From an uncultured Collinsella sp. (GTDB lineage Bacteria > Actinomycetota > Coriobacteriia > Coriobacteriales > Coriobacteriaceae): a stretch of DNA of 64,000 bases. The stretch is taken from positions 538,735 through 602,734 of the forward strand of contig CAKTVB010000001.1 of assembly GCA_934621295.1 (NCBI GenBank). Reading direction: 5' to 3'. A program made the position numbers and the translations under genes. The notes beneath the pieces were generated by a model. That model ran no database searches and was not told the origin of the DNA. It saw only the letters and a list, made by a program, of their open reading frames with translations. How positions within the stretch are numbered: position 1 is the stretch's first letter; each line of letters begins with the position of its first letter. Shown here one piece after another: positions 32,471 through 39,990 of this stretch.

Positions 32471-32596
32471 TGCGGCGGAAAATCGTACATCTTTAGATGA
32501 GTGGCGGGAAACAGTGCATTGTGCGGCTATTTCCCGCCTTTTCTTGTTTTAAAAACCGCCACACGTTGCTGGATGTTTCAAAAACCGCCAGTCGTT
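32471..32596 (+). repeat. GTGGCGG/CCGCCAC dispersed repeat, copy A
   Basis: First of three related copies. It has two GCGGCGG/GTGGCGG boxes, the second followed by GGAAACAGTGCA, a variable centre, then two ACCGCCA boxes each preceded by A-runs (AAAAACCGCCACACGTT). It lies between the convergent ends of the permease and the AbiEi-like gene. In this copy the middle has turned into a terminator-like hairpin. Confidence 0.75.
32503..32550 (+). terminator. Terminator within repeat copy A
   Basis: GGCGGGAAA (32503-32511) pairs perfectly with TTTCCCGCC (32530-32538), followed by TTTTCTTGTTTT. It would end the permease transcript. Confidence 0.75.
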
Positions 32597-32625
32597 CGCG
32601 CTCCTGTCGGTCTTCGTGGCTGCTC

Positions 32626-33597
32626 TTATGGCGAACGCCTTGGAATGCCAGCAAGCTCCATCTTTCTATAGAGTCGTTCGGGCGTGTTTACGTCTGCCAT
32701 GGTGAATCTCATGACGGTAAATCCCGCGAGTGAGAGGCGTGACTCGCGTTGCCGCTCGCGCACCATGACATCAAGAGCGTGTTTCGCGTCACCGGCTTGT
32801 TCTCGTCCGGCGTATTTTTCAACGCCGTCGAGCTCCCCGACGACGGGTCGTGGAAGGTCGAGCCAGGCAAAGTCGACACGAAAGGGGCTACCTGGACGCA
32901 TGGGGTCGTCGATTTCTACTTGAAGGTCCGGCACATCCCATCCGCCCTCGATCATGGCTGCCCGCGCTTTTGATTCGCCTCCGTTTTCTGCCCCGCCATT
33001 TGCATATCGAGCGACTCTAAGTGCGCACGCCTTTCCGGGTCGATTCTTTCCGATGTCTAAAAATTGCTCGTGCATCTGCACATTGTCCATCTTTCCATTA
33101 CGAAGGAACGAATCGGCAACGACAAGGCCTTCAGAAAAACCGCCGAGTGCGGCGCAGGTGAAAAGCGTCTCCATGAGCGGGGTCGTTTTGACGCCGCCTT
33201 CGATAACATACGAGGGTCGGCTTGGCCGATGGCGGACGATTCCTGCCGGCGCTTCTCCGCAATGCTCGCGCGGCGAGTTGATGTGGACCGCTTTGAGCTG
33301 TTTTTTCGAAACGGCGAGGCCATGGATGACTGCGGCGCTAAACGAGCTAAAAATCCAGTCTGGATGCTTCTCGGCCATGCTTCGTATTGCATAGAGATAG
33401 CGCTGCCTATCGCCGAGTGCGCCCCAAAAGTCTGCCGGGGCGAATAGCCTGGGAAAGGGTTCCAAGACCGTGCCGCTCTCTTTGCGTCGCCTGAGCAGTT
33501 GGTAATCGCGCTGTGAATTTGGGGCAACGCACGTGCCGCGAGCAGCCGCGACCGCGAATTGGGATGCAAGACGTTGATCGGCTTTATTGGCGGTCAT
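32626..33597 (-). CDS. AbiEi-antitoxin-like protein with PD-(D/E)XK/DUF559-like C-terminus
   Basis: A 323-residue protein not assigned with certainty. The N-terminal half (residues 1-180), with PRLFAPADFWGALGDRQRYLYAI followed by FSSFSAAVIHGL and HRPSRPSYVI, resembles the AbiEi-type antitoxin/transcriptional-regulator proteins common in actinobacteria. The C-terminal third has RVDFAWLD, VGELDGVEKY and RERQRESRLSLAGFTVMRF, a pattern of the restriction-endonuclease-like DUF559/Vsr group. No adjacent toxin gene is present. The start at 33597 has GGGAGGT just upstream. It is bracketed by repeat copies A and B and lies at the right edge of the block splitting the spc operon. Confidence 0.6.
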   Translation of the reverse strand: MTANKADQRLASQFAVAAARGTCVAPNSQRDYQLLRRRKESGTVLEPFPRLFAPADFWGALGDRQRYLYAIRSMAEKHPDWIFSSFSAAVIHGLAVSKKQLKAVHINSPREHCGEAPAGIVRHRPSRPSYVIEGGVKTTPLMETLFTCAALGGFSEGLVVADSFLRNGKMDNVQMHEQFLDIGKNRPGKACALRVARYANGGAENGGESKARAAMIEGGWDVPDLQVEIDDPMRPGSPFRVDFAWLDLPRPVVGELDGVEKYAGREQAGDAKHALDVMVRERQRESRLSLAGFTVMRFTMADVNTPERLYRKMELAGIPRRSP

Positions 33598-34120
33598 GTT
33601 TACCTCCCGGGCGTAAGATTTTCAGGAGAGCATAAGGCCTAGCTTCTAACGGTATTTCCTCGTGGTCTCACAAATGTCCAACCGATATGGCTACATGTTC
33701 TTTCAGCAATCTAACAGTGCAGCTCAGGGGCATGGTCTGAGGTGGCTTGCAGGATTGGGCGAGAGCGCAACCGCCGAAGGGAGGGCGAATGGTGCACCGT
33801 ATTTCCATGAGGTTCGTTTGAGCGATACGCGCATTCGGCTTGTTCCGCACGGTCTGGAATCAATGTTTTAGACGGGATGAGGCCCGAGACGTCTGGGCTG
33901 GATGCGGATCCGGCGCAACATGAACCCGGGGTGAATTGACGCTGGCGCAATCGCTGAGCCCGGCGTGGCGTGGGGCCGGGGAGATCTGGCCCGGCGCGAC
34001 TTGGACTCGGACGACGTAATCCTGGTGTCACAATGGGCTTCTGTCACAGTGTTACATCGACTTTGGGAATTGCTGTCATAACAAGTTTGACGACCGGTGC
34101 CGCTCGCGAGCTAGCAATCA
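33598..34120. other. Non-coding stretch, no recognised gene
   Basis: No ORF here has family features. A 69-codon ORF at 33662-33871 lacks a good ribosome-binding site and shows no domain. From about 33880 to 34010 the DNA is GC-rich with loosely repeated GCCCGGCG-like words, and TGTCAC occurs twice near 34026-34044. It could be decayed coding DNA. Confidence 0.4.
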
Positions 34121-34245
34121 GTGGCGGAAAAACGTGCACTTTTGAACGAGTGGCGGATAATCGTGCATCATCTTGCTGGATTCGCCCTCGGGGCGTTTCA
34201 AAAACCGCCACACGTTGGTAAATGTTGGAAAAACCGCCACACGTT
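34121..34245 (+). repeat. GTGGCGG/CCGCCAC dispersed repeat, copy B
   Basis: Most regular copy: GTGGCGGAAAA (34121), GAGTGGCGGATAATCGTGCATC (from 34149), variable centre, CGTTTCAAAAACCGCCAC (to 34212), then GAAAAACCGCCACACGTT (to 34245). The two outer and two inner GTGGCGG/CCGCCAC boxes are inverted with respect to each other. It lies upstream of the rplE promoter region, in the same orientation as copy A. Confidence 0.8.
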
Positions 34246-34371
34246 CGCTCCCTCACCTTGGCGAGCGACCCGTTTTCCTGCCATCTCTCATGGGGGCCGA
34301 CTGGCACGTTGCGGATATGTGGATTTCACCTGCTTGTAAAGCTTTTTGTGGCGCAGGCAGCAAAACACGCG

Positions 34372-34377
34372 TATAGT
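34372..34377 (+). promoter_or_regulatory. -10 element of the rplE operon promoter
   Basis: TATAGT (34372-34377) is followed by a structured leader and rplE. No good -35 is visible at 16-18 bp; the best is TTGTGG at 34346 with a 20-bp spacer. Confidence 0.45.
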
Positions 34378-34394
34378 AACGACTGTTTTGTCGG

Positions 34395-34454
34395 CTCCTG
34401 TCGAGGTTTCGTCATGCCTGCTTTTAGCCATAAGGGCATGTCGTACGACAGGAG
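34395..34454 (+). promoter_or_regulatory. Nested-hairpin leader of the rplE operon
   Basis: CTCCTGTCG (34395-34403) pairs perfectly with CGACAGGAG (34446-34454). Inside, CATGCC (34413-34418) pairs with GGCATG (34435-34440), leaving an asymmetric internal loop. The structure lies about 80 bp before rplE. In E. coli S8 represses the spc operon from a site at rplE; this leader may be a counterpart, but that is inference. Confidence 0.55.
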
Positions 34455-34534
34455 GCATGAGGACAACCCGCAGCTCACAGATGGTGAGTTGCGTGGCCAA
34501 GCCCCATGCTTAAAACCCCATGAAGGAGTGAACA

Positions 34535-35092
34535 ATGGCTGAAGAGAAGTACGTCCCGCGTCTCAAGACCAAGTACCAGAACGAAGTCAAGCAGGCTCTG
34601 CATGACAAGTTCCAGTACGAGAATGTCATGATGATCCCGAAGTTCGAGAAGATCGTCGTGAACATGGGTGTCGGCGAGGCCGCTACCGATTCCAAGGCAA
34701 TCGAGGGCGCTGTCCGCGACCTGCGCGCCATCACCGGCCAGCAGCCGATGGTGACCCGTGCCCGTAAGTCCATCGCTACGTTCCACCTGCGTGCCGGTAT
34801 GCCCATCGGCGCTAAGGTCACCCTGCGCGGCGACCGCATGTGGGAGTTCTTCGATCGTCTGACCTCTGTGGCGATCCCCCGTATCCGTGACTTCCGCGGC
34901 ATCTCCGCTAAGAGCTTCGACGGCCGTGGCAACTTCTCCATGGGCGTTACCGAGCAGCTCATCTTCCCCGAGATCGACTTCGATTCCGTCGATCACCAGC
35001 GTGGTATGGATATCACCATCGTGACGACCGCGAAGACCGACGAAGAGGCCAAGGCCCTTCTCGACGCCTTCGGGTTCCCGTTCAAGAAATAG
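34535..35092 (+). CDS. rplE: 50S ribosomal protein L5
   Basis: L5 binds 5S rRNA, contacts P-site tRNA and forms a bridge to the 30S head. The 185-residue product has PRLKTKYQNEV near the start, VNMGVGEA, TGQQPMVTRARKSIATF and the end segment FDSVDHQRGMDITIVTTAK, partly quoted. ATG at 34535 follows GAAGGAG (34522-34528). It is the first gene after the 12-kb interruption and restarts the spc gene order rplE-rpsN-rpsH-rplF-rplR-rpsE-rpmD-rplO-secY. Confidence 0.97.
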   Translation: MAEEKYVPRLKTKYQNEVKQALHDKFQYENVMMIPKFEKIVVNMGVGEAATDSKAIEGAVRDLRAITGQQPMVTRARKSIATFHLRAGMPIGAKVTLRGDRMWEFFDRLTSVAIPRIRDFRGISAKSFDGRGNFSMGVTEQLIFPEIDFDSVDHQRGMDITIVTTAKTDEEAKALLDAFGFPFKK

Positions 35093-35178
35093 GTTCATCT
35101 GCTCCGATAACGGCGGGCACGGGCAAGACGCGCGTGCCCGCCGCGGAGCGAACAATACTCAATGTGAGGAGGAAATAA

Positions 35179-35364
35179 GTGGCTAAGACATCGATGATCG
35201 TCAAGTGCAGCCGTGAGCCGAAGTTCTCGACGCGCAAGTACACCCGTTGCCAGCGTTGTGGCCGTCCGCATTCGGTTTACCGCAAGTTCGGCCTGTGCCG
35301 TGTCTGCTTCCGCGAGCTTGCACTGAAGGGCGAGCTTCCCGGCATCAAGAAGGCCAGCTGGTAA
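35179..35364 (+). CDS. rpsN: 30S ribosomal protein S14, zinc-binding type Z
   Basis: S14 is a late-assembling protein of the 30S head. At 61 residues this is the short type with two CxxC pairs (CQRCGRPHS and CRVCFREL) that bind one zinc, unlike the long zinc-free form of about 100 residues. It ends GIKKASW as usual. The start is GTG at 35179 behind AGGAGG. The CDS ends 121 bp before rpsH. Confidence 0.97.
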   Translation: MAKTSMIVKCSREPKFSTRKYTRCQRCGRPHSVYRKFGLCRVCFRELALKGELPGIKKASW

Positions 35365-35485
35365 GTCACTACCAGTGCATGCGGTGTGCAGCCGCAATGC
35401 AAGGAAGAACGTGCGAGGTAGGCTCAATCGCTATGGGCGAGGGAGAACCACTGCACGTGTTCATCAAGAACGAAGGAGAATCTGC

Positions 35486-35884
35486 ATGAACGTCACAGAC
35501 CCGATCGCAGACATGCTTACGCGTATCCGTAACGCGAACTCTGCGAACAAGGCCACGGTCTCCATGCCGAGCAGCAAGAAGCTCGTGGAGATCGCTCGTG
35601 TCATCTACGAGGAGGGCTTCATCGAGGGCTACACGGTGGAGGACACCATGCCCCAGAAGACCCTGCACATCACCCTTAAGTACGGTCCCAAGAAGGCTAA
35701 GGTCATCAACGGTATTCGCCGTATCTCCAAGCCCGGTCTGCGCAAGTATGCCGGCGTGAAGGACCTCCCCCGCGTCCGCGGTGGCCTTGGTACCGCAATC
35801 GTTTCTACCAGCAAGGGCGTTATGACCGACCGCGACTGCCGCGCTAACGGCGTCGGCGGCGAGATCATCGCTTTCGTTTGGTAA
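35486..35884 (+). CDS. rpsH: 30S ribosomal protein S8
   Basis: Binds helix 21 of 16S rRNA in the 30S platform and, in E. coli, represses spc operon translation. The 132-residue product begins MNVTDPIADMLTRIRNA and has RISKPGLR and the C-terminal GVMTDRDCRANGVGGEI that contacts RNA. ATG at 35486 has GAAGGAG upstream (35472-35478); longer in-frame readings from 35375 are not conserved. Confidence 0.97.
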   Translation: MNVTDPIADMLTRIRNANSANKATVSMPSSKKLVEIARVIYEEGFIEGYTVEDTMPQKTLHITLKYGPKKAKVINGIRRISKPGLRKYAGVKDLPRVRGGLGTAIVSTSKGVMTDRDCRANGVGGEIIAFVW

Positions 35885-35918
35885 TTGATTCGGCGAGTAG
35901 AAGGAAAAGGAGATCACC

Positions 35919-36455
35919 GTGTCTCGTATCGGTAATAAGCCTGTCCAGATTCCCGCTGGAGTCGAAGTGGCAGTTAACGGCACCCACGTGTCCGTCAAGG
36001 GTCCCAAGGGCACCCTTGAGAACGATTTCTATGAGAAGCTGACCATCGAGGTCGAGGGCGACACCCTGCATGTCTCCCGTCCCGATGATGAGCGTGAGAC
36101 CCGCGCTATGCACGGCCTCACCCGCGCCCTCATCCACAACATGGTCGTGGGCGTTTCCGAGGGCTACGTCAAGGGTCTCGAGCTCGCTGGCGTCGGCTAC
36201 CGTGTCCAGCTCAAGGGCAAGGACCTGGAGCTCTCCCTCGGTTATTCTCATCCCGTCAACTATGCAGCTCCCGAAGGCATCACCTTCGAGGTGCCCGACA
36301 ATACGCACATCAACGTTAAGGGCATCAACAAGCAGCAGGTCGGCCAGGTTGCCGCGGAGATCCGCAGCAAGCGTGCCCCCGAGCCTTACAAGGGCAAGGG
36401 TATCCACTACGTTGGCGAGCACATCCGTCGTAAGCTCGGCAAGGCCGCTAAGTAG
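35919..36455 (+). CDS. rplF: 50S ribosomal protein L6
   Basis: L6 lies near the sarcin-ricin loop and factor-binding site. The 178-residue product begins MSRIGNKPVQIPAGV, has the duplicated L6 fold, and carries the signature EPYKGKGIHYVGEHIRRK near the C-terminus. The start is GTG at 35919 behind AAAAGGAG (35905-35912). Spacing to rpsH is 34 bp. Confidence 0.97.
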   Translation: MSRIGNKPVQIPAGVEVAVNGTHVSVKGPKGTLENDFYEKLTIEVEGDTLHVSRPDDERETRAMHGLTRALIHNMVVGVSEGYVKGLELAGVGYRVQLKGKDLELSLGYSHPVNYAAPEGITFEVPDNTHINVKGINKQQVGQVAAEIRSKRAPEPYKGKGIHYVGEHIRRKLGKAAK

Positions 36456-36525
36456 TAGGTTCCACCTAATGCGCAAGTCCGATACCCCGTTAGGTGTCGG
36501 CACTGACTTCTAAGGAGTATTCAGC

Positions 36526-36891
36526 ATGAATAAGCATAAGGCGAAGTTGGCGGGTCTCAAGCGTCGTCAGCGTCGTGTTCGCGGTAAGATCTCGGGTACT
36601 GCCGAGCGTCCGCGTCTGCGCGTTACCCGCACCAACGCCAACATCTACGCCCAGATCATCGACGATACCGAGGGCTCCCGTACCCTGGTTTCCGCTTCGA
36701 CGCTCGAGGCTGAGTTCGAGGGCATGACCACCTCGAACAAGACGGCTGCCGAGAAGGTTGGCGAGCTCGTCGCCAAGCGCGCTCTCGAGGCCGGTATCAC
36801 CGCCGTCGCTTTCGACCGCGGTGGCCGCATCTATCACGGCCGCGTCAAGGCCCTCGCCGACGGCGCCCGCGCCGCTGGTCTCAAGTTCTAG
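36526..36891 (+). CDS. rplR: 50S ribosomal protein L18
   Basis: 5S rRNA-binding protein of the central protuberance. The 121-residue product has RRQRRVRGKISGTAERPRLRV near the start, IYAQIIDDTEG, and ends FDRGGRIYHGRVKALADGAR followed by AGLKF, partly quoted. ATG at 36526 follows AAGGAG (36513-36518). rpsE begins 14 bp after the stop, using GGAGG that overlaps the rplR end. Confidence 0.97.
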   Translation: MNKHKAKLAGLKRRQRRVRGKISGTAERPRLRVTRTNANIYAQIIDDTEGSRTLVSASTLEAEFEGMTTSNKTAAEKVGELVAKRALEAGITAVAFDRGGRIYHGRVKALADGARAAGLKF

Positions 36892-36905
36892 GAGGTTTGT
36901 AGCAC

Positions 36906-37427
36906 ATGGCTCGTAATCAAAAGCAGCGCGAGGCCTCCGAGTTCGAGGAGCGCGTCGTTTTCATCAACCGTGTTTCCAAGACCGTCAAGGGCGGTCGCCG
37001 CATGTCCCTCGTCGCTCTCGTCGTCGTGGGCGATGGCAAGGGTAACATCGGTCTTGGCATGGGTAAGTCCGCTGAGGTGCCCCTGGCTATCTCCAAGGCT
37101 TCCCTGGACGCCAAGAAGAACATGTTCCACGTGCCCGTGACCGAGGATGGCACCATTCCTCACGAGGTCGAGGGTCACTTCGGTGCCGGTCGTATCGTCA
37201 TCAAGCCCGCTGTCGAGGGTACCGGCGTTATCGCCGGTGGCGCTGTGCGTCCCCTCTTCGAGCTTGCCGGCATCAAGAACGTCCTGTCCAAGTCTCTCGG
37301 TACCGATAACGGCCTGAACATCATCAAGGCCGCTTGCGAGGGCCTCAAGGAGCTCTCCGCTCCCGAGGATGTCGCCGCTCGTCGTGGCATCACCGTTTCC
37401 GAGATGTTTACCGGGAAGGTGAAGTAG
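36906..37427 (+). CDS. rpsE: 30S ribosomal protein S5
   Basis: S5 is part of the mRNA entry tunnel and is involved in translational fidelity; spectinomycin-resistance changes map to its N-terminal loop. The 173-residue product has EERVVFINRVSKTVKGGRRM, with the loop residues in their usual form, then GDGKGNIGLGMGKS and GAGRIVIKPAVEGTG, partly quoted. It is preceded closely by rplR and followed at 2 bp by rpmD, so coupling is likely. Confidence 0.97.
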   Translation: MARNQKQREASEFEERVVFINRVSKTVKGGRRMSLVALVVVGDGKGNIGLGMGKSAEVPLAISKASLDAKKNMFHVPVTEDGTIPHEVEGHFGAGRIVIKPAVEGTGVIAGGAVRPLFELAGIKNVLSKSLGTDNGLNIIKAACEGLKELSAPEDVAARRGITVSEMFTGKVK

Positions 37428-37429
37428 GA

Positions 37430-37612
37430 ATGGCTAACACCATCAAGATTCGTCAGATCCGCAGCACCAACGGCTGCAAGAGCGATCAGGTCAAGACCGT
37501 TCGCGCCCTCGGCCTGCACAGGATCCGTGAGGAGCGCGAGATCGCTGATAACGAGAGCGTTCGCGGTATGCTCTTCAAGGTCAAGCACCTTGTCGAGATT
37601 GTAGAGGAGTAG
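37430..37612 (+). CDS. rpmD: 50S ribosomal protein L30
   Basis: Small 50S protein of 60 residues with the family core IKIRQIRSTNGCKSDQ and ALGLHRIRE. ATG at 37430 follows the rpsE stop by 2 bases; GGGAAGG (37413-37419) at the end of rpsE serves as ribosome-binding site. An apparent longer reading from 37334 lies in rpsE and is not real. rplO starts 2 bp after its stop. Confidence 0.95.
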   Translation: MANTIKIRQIRSTNGCKSDQVKTVRALGLHRIREEREIADNESVRGMLFKVKHLVEIVEE

Positions 37613-37614
37613 CA

Positions 37615-38064
37615 ATGCAGCTTCACGATCTTACTCCCGCACCGGGCTCTACGCACAAGCGTAAGCGTGTCGGTCGCGGTAATTCTTCCGGTCACGGCAC
37701 CACTGCCGGCCGCGGTCAGAACGGCCAGGGTTCCCGTTCCGGTGGCACCAAGGGTGCCGGCTTCGAGGGTGGCCAGACCCCGCTCGCGATGCGTCTGCCC
37801 AAGCTCCCCGGCTTCCGCAACCCCCGTCGCATCGAGTACAGCCCGATCAACATCTCCGCTCTCGATGCCCGTTTCGAGGACGGCGCTGTGGTCGACGGTG
37901 CTGCTCTGAAGGCCGCTGGCCTTATCAAGAGCGAGTTCGAGCCCGTCAAGGTGCTCGGCAACGGCGAGATCAGCAAGAAACTCACGGTCAAGGTCGACAA
38001 GGCTTCGGCTTCTGCCAAGGCTAAGATCGAGGCCGCCGGAGGGTCGGTCGAGCTGCCGTGCTAA
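37615..38064 (+). CDS. rplO: 50S ribosomal protein L15
   Basis: Late-assembly 50S protein. The 149-residue product begins MQLHDLTPAPGSTHKRKRVGRG, followed by the Gly-rich GRGQNGQGSRSGG segment that threads into rRNA and then GGQTPLAMRLPKLPGF, partly quoted. The last 7 bases overlap the secY start, giving strong coupling to SecY synthesis. Confidence 0.97.
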   Translation: MQLHDLTPAPGSTHKRKRVGRGNSSGHGTTAGRGQNGQGSRSGGTKGAGFEGGQTPLAMRLPKLPGFRNPRRIEYSPINISALDARFEDGAVVDGAALKAAGLIKSEFEPVKVLGNGEISKKLTVKVDKASASAKAKIEAAGGSVELPC

Positions 38065-39344
38065 CTGGTCTTAAAAACGCATTCTCTATCAAAGAGCTGC
38101 GCGGCAAGATCATTTTCACCATCGCCATGCTTGTGCTGTACCGTCTCGGTGCGCACATCCCCGTGCCCGGTATCCCCTTCCAGGGGATAACGGGCCTTTT
38201 CTCGAATACCGATACCTCGGTGGCTTCGGGTGCTATGGCCCTGCTGAACTTGTTCTCCGGTGGCGCTTTGGCGTACGTGTCGGTGTTCTCCCTGGGCATC
38301 ATGCCCTACATCACGAGCTCGATCATCCTTCAGATGCTTCAGGCTGTGGTGCCGTCTCTCCACGAACTTGCTCGTGAGGGCGAGGTCGGTCAGACCAAGA
38401 TCACCCAGTATTCGCGTTATCTCACGCTCGCTCTCGCGATTCTGAACTCGATCGGTTATCTGTTCCTGTTCAAGAGCTTTGGCATCAGCTTTAACGGTGC
38501 CGCTGCTCCCGAGATCATTTTCGACATCGTGATCGTGGGTACGCTTGTCGCCGGCGCTATGCTCATCATGTGGATGGGCGAGCTCATTACTCAGCGTGGT
38601 ATCGGCAATGGCATGAGCCTTATTATCTTCGCCAACATCATGGCGGGCCTGCCTCAGTCGATCTACTCGAGTGTTGAGAACGGAAGCAGCGGCATCGTGA
38701 TGACGATTATCGTTTGCGTTGTCATCCTGATTGTCATTCCGTTGATCGTCTACATCGAGCGCGGCCAGCGTCGTATTCCGGTGCAGTATGCCAAGCGCGT
38801 TGTCGGTCGTCGCATGATGGGCGGCCAGTCCACGTACCTTCCTATCAAGGTAAACACCGCGGGCGTCATCCCCATCATCTTCGCGAGCGCACTTCTGTAC
38901 TTCCCGGCGCAGATCGCTGTGTTCTTCCCTGGTATCGGTTGGATCCAGGCAGTTGCCGGCGCTCTGTCTTCCGGTTGGCTCAACTGGGTGCTCAACGTCG
39001 TCCTCATCGTGTTCTTCGCGTACTTCTACACCTCCATGGTGTTCAACCCCGAGGATACCGCCGATAACCTGCAGAAGCAGGGTGGCTTTATCCCTGGCGT
39101 GCGCCCGGGCCGCGCTACCGCTGCCTACATCAAGAACGCGCTGTCCAAGATCACCCTGCCTTCTGCCATCTTCCTGGCAATCATCGCTATTGTGCCTTCG
39201 ATCGTGTTCAGCTTTACCGGCAACACGCTCATCCGTGCTTTCGGCGGTACTTCCATCCTTATTATGGTGGGCGTCGTTCTCGACACCATCGCCAAGGTGG
39301 AGAGCCAGATGAAGATGTACGATTACGACGGGTTCTTTAAATAA
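38058..39344 (+). CDS. secY: Protein translocase subunit SecY
   Basis: Channel-forming subunit of the SecYEG translocon in the cytoplasmic membrane. The 428-residue protein fits ten transmembrane helices. It has LYRLGAHIPVPGI at the first helix, LGIMPYITSSIILQML, the plug and pore regions, and a C-terminal FNPEDTADNLQKQGGFIPG loop that contacts SecA and ribosome, partly quoted. The GTG start at 38058 overlaps rplO by 7 bp. adk follows after 19 bp. Confidence 0.97.
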   Translation: MLTGLKNAFSIKELRGKIIFTIAMLVLYRLGAHIPVPGIPFQGITGLFSNTDTSVASGAMALLNLFSGGALAYVSVFSLGIMPYITSSIILQMLQAVVPSLHELAREGEVGQTKITQYSRYLTLALAILNSIGYLFLFKSFGISFNGAAAPEIIFDIVIVGTLVAGAMLIMWMGELITQRGIGNGMSLIIFANIMAGLPQSIYSSVENGSSGIVMTIIVCVVILIVIPLIVYIERGQRRIPVQYAKRVVGRRMMGGQSTYLPIKVNTAGVIPIIFASALLYFPAQIAVFFPGIGWIQAVAGALSSGWLNWVLNVVLIVFFAYFYTSMVFNPEDTADNLQKQGGFIPGVRPGRATAAYIKNALSKITLPSAIFLAIIAIVPSIVFSFTGNTLIRAFGGTSILIMVGVVLDTIAKVESQMKMYDYDGFFK

Positions 39345-39363
39345 CTCGAAGAAGGAGCATCTC

Positions 39364-39990
39364 ATGAATCTCGTACTTTTGGGAGCACCCGGTGCCGGTA
39401 AGGGCACGCAGGCTCAGCGTCTTGTTGCCGAGTTCGGCGTTGCACATATCTCCACGGGTGACCTGCTTCGTGCTGCTGTCAAGGGTGGTACCGAGCTGGG
39501 AGTTCAGGCCAAGAAGTACATGGATGCTGGCGAGCTTGTGCCCGACCAGTTGGTGATTGACCTGGTCAAGGAGCGCCTTGCTGCCGACGATGCCCAGAAG
39601 GGTTTCATCCTCGATGGCTTCCCGCGCAACACCGCTCAGGCCGTGACGCTCGATTCCGAGCTCGCTGATATGGGCCGCTCTCTTGACTGCGCCCTGCTGG
39701 TCGACGTTCCTGCCGATGTCATCATTGGCCGTTTGTCTTCGCGTCGCACCTGCCGCGACTGTGGCTACACCGGCACCGCTTCCGATACCGTGTGTCCCAC
39801 GTGCGGTGGCGAGATGTATCAGCGCGACGACGATAAGCCCGAGACCATCAAGAATCGTCTCGATGTCTACGAGAAGAACACCAGTCCGCTGGTCGAGTAC
39901 TATCGTGGACAGAACATCTTGAAGGTCGTTGACGGCGATCGCGATGCCGATGTCGTCTACGGCGAGGTCAAGGACGTTCTCGGTCTATGA
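39364..39990 (+). CDS. adk: Adenylate kinase
   Basis: Interconverts ATP plus AMP with two ADP. The 208-residue protein has the P-loop GAPGAGKGTQ (residues 7-16), HISTGDLLRA for AMP binding, DGFPRN, and a long LID with two cysteine pairs (CRDCG and CPTCGG), predicting a zinc-bound LID as in many Gram-positive enzymes. ATG at 39364 follows GAAGGAG. The stop overlaps the start of map by four bases (ATGA). Confidence 0.97.
   Translation: MNLVLLGAPGAGKGTQAQRLVAEFGVAHISTGDLLRAAVKGGTELGVQAKKYMDAGELVPDQLVIDLVKERLAADDAQKGFILDGFPRNTAQAVTLDSELADMGRSLDCALLVDVPADVIIGRLSSRRTCRDCGYTGTASDTVCPTCGGEMYQRDDDKPETIKNRLDVYEKNTSPLVEYYRGQNILKVVDGDRDADVVYGEVKDVLGL

Noticed and set aside
33662..33871. 69-codon ORF in the gap before rplE
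   Set aside because: No clear ribosome-binding site, no recognisable domain, and located in what looks like decayed non-coding DNA.
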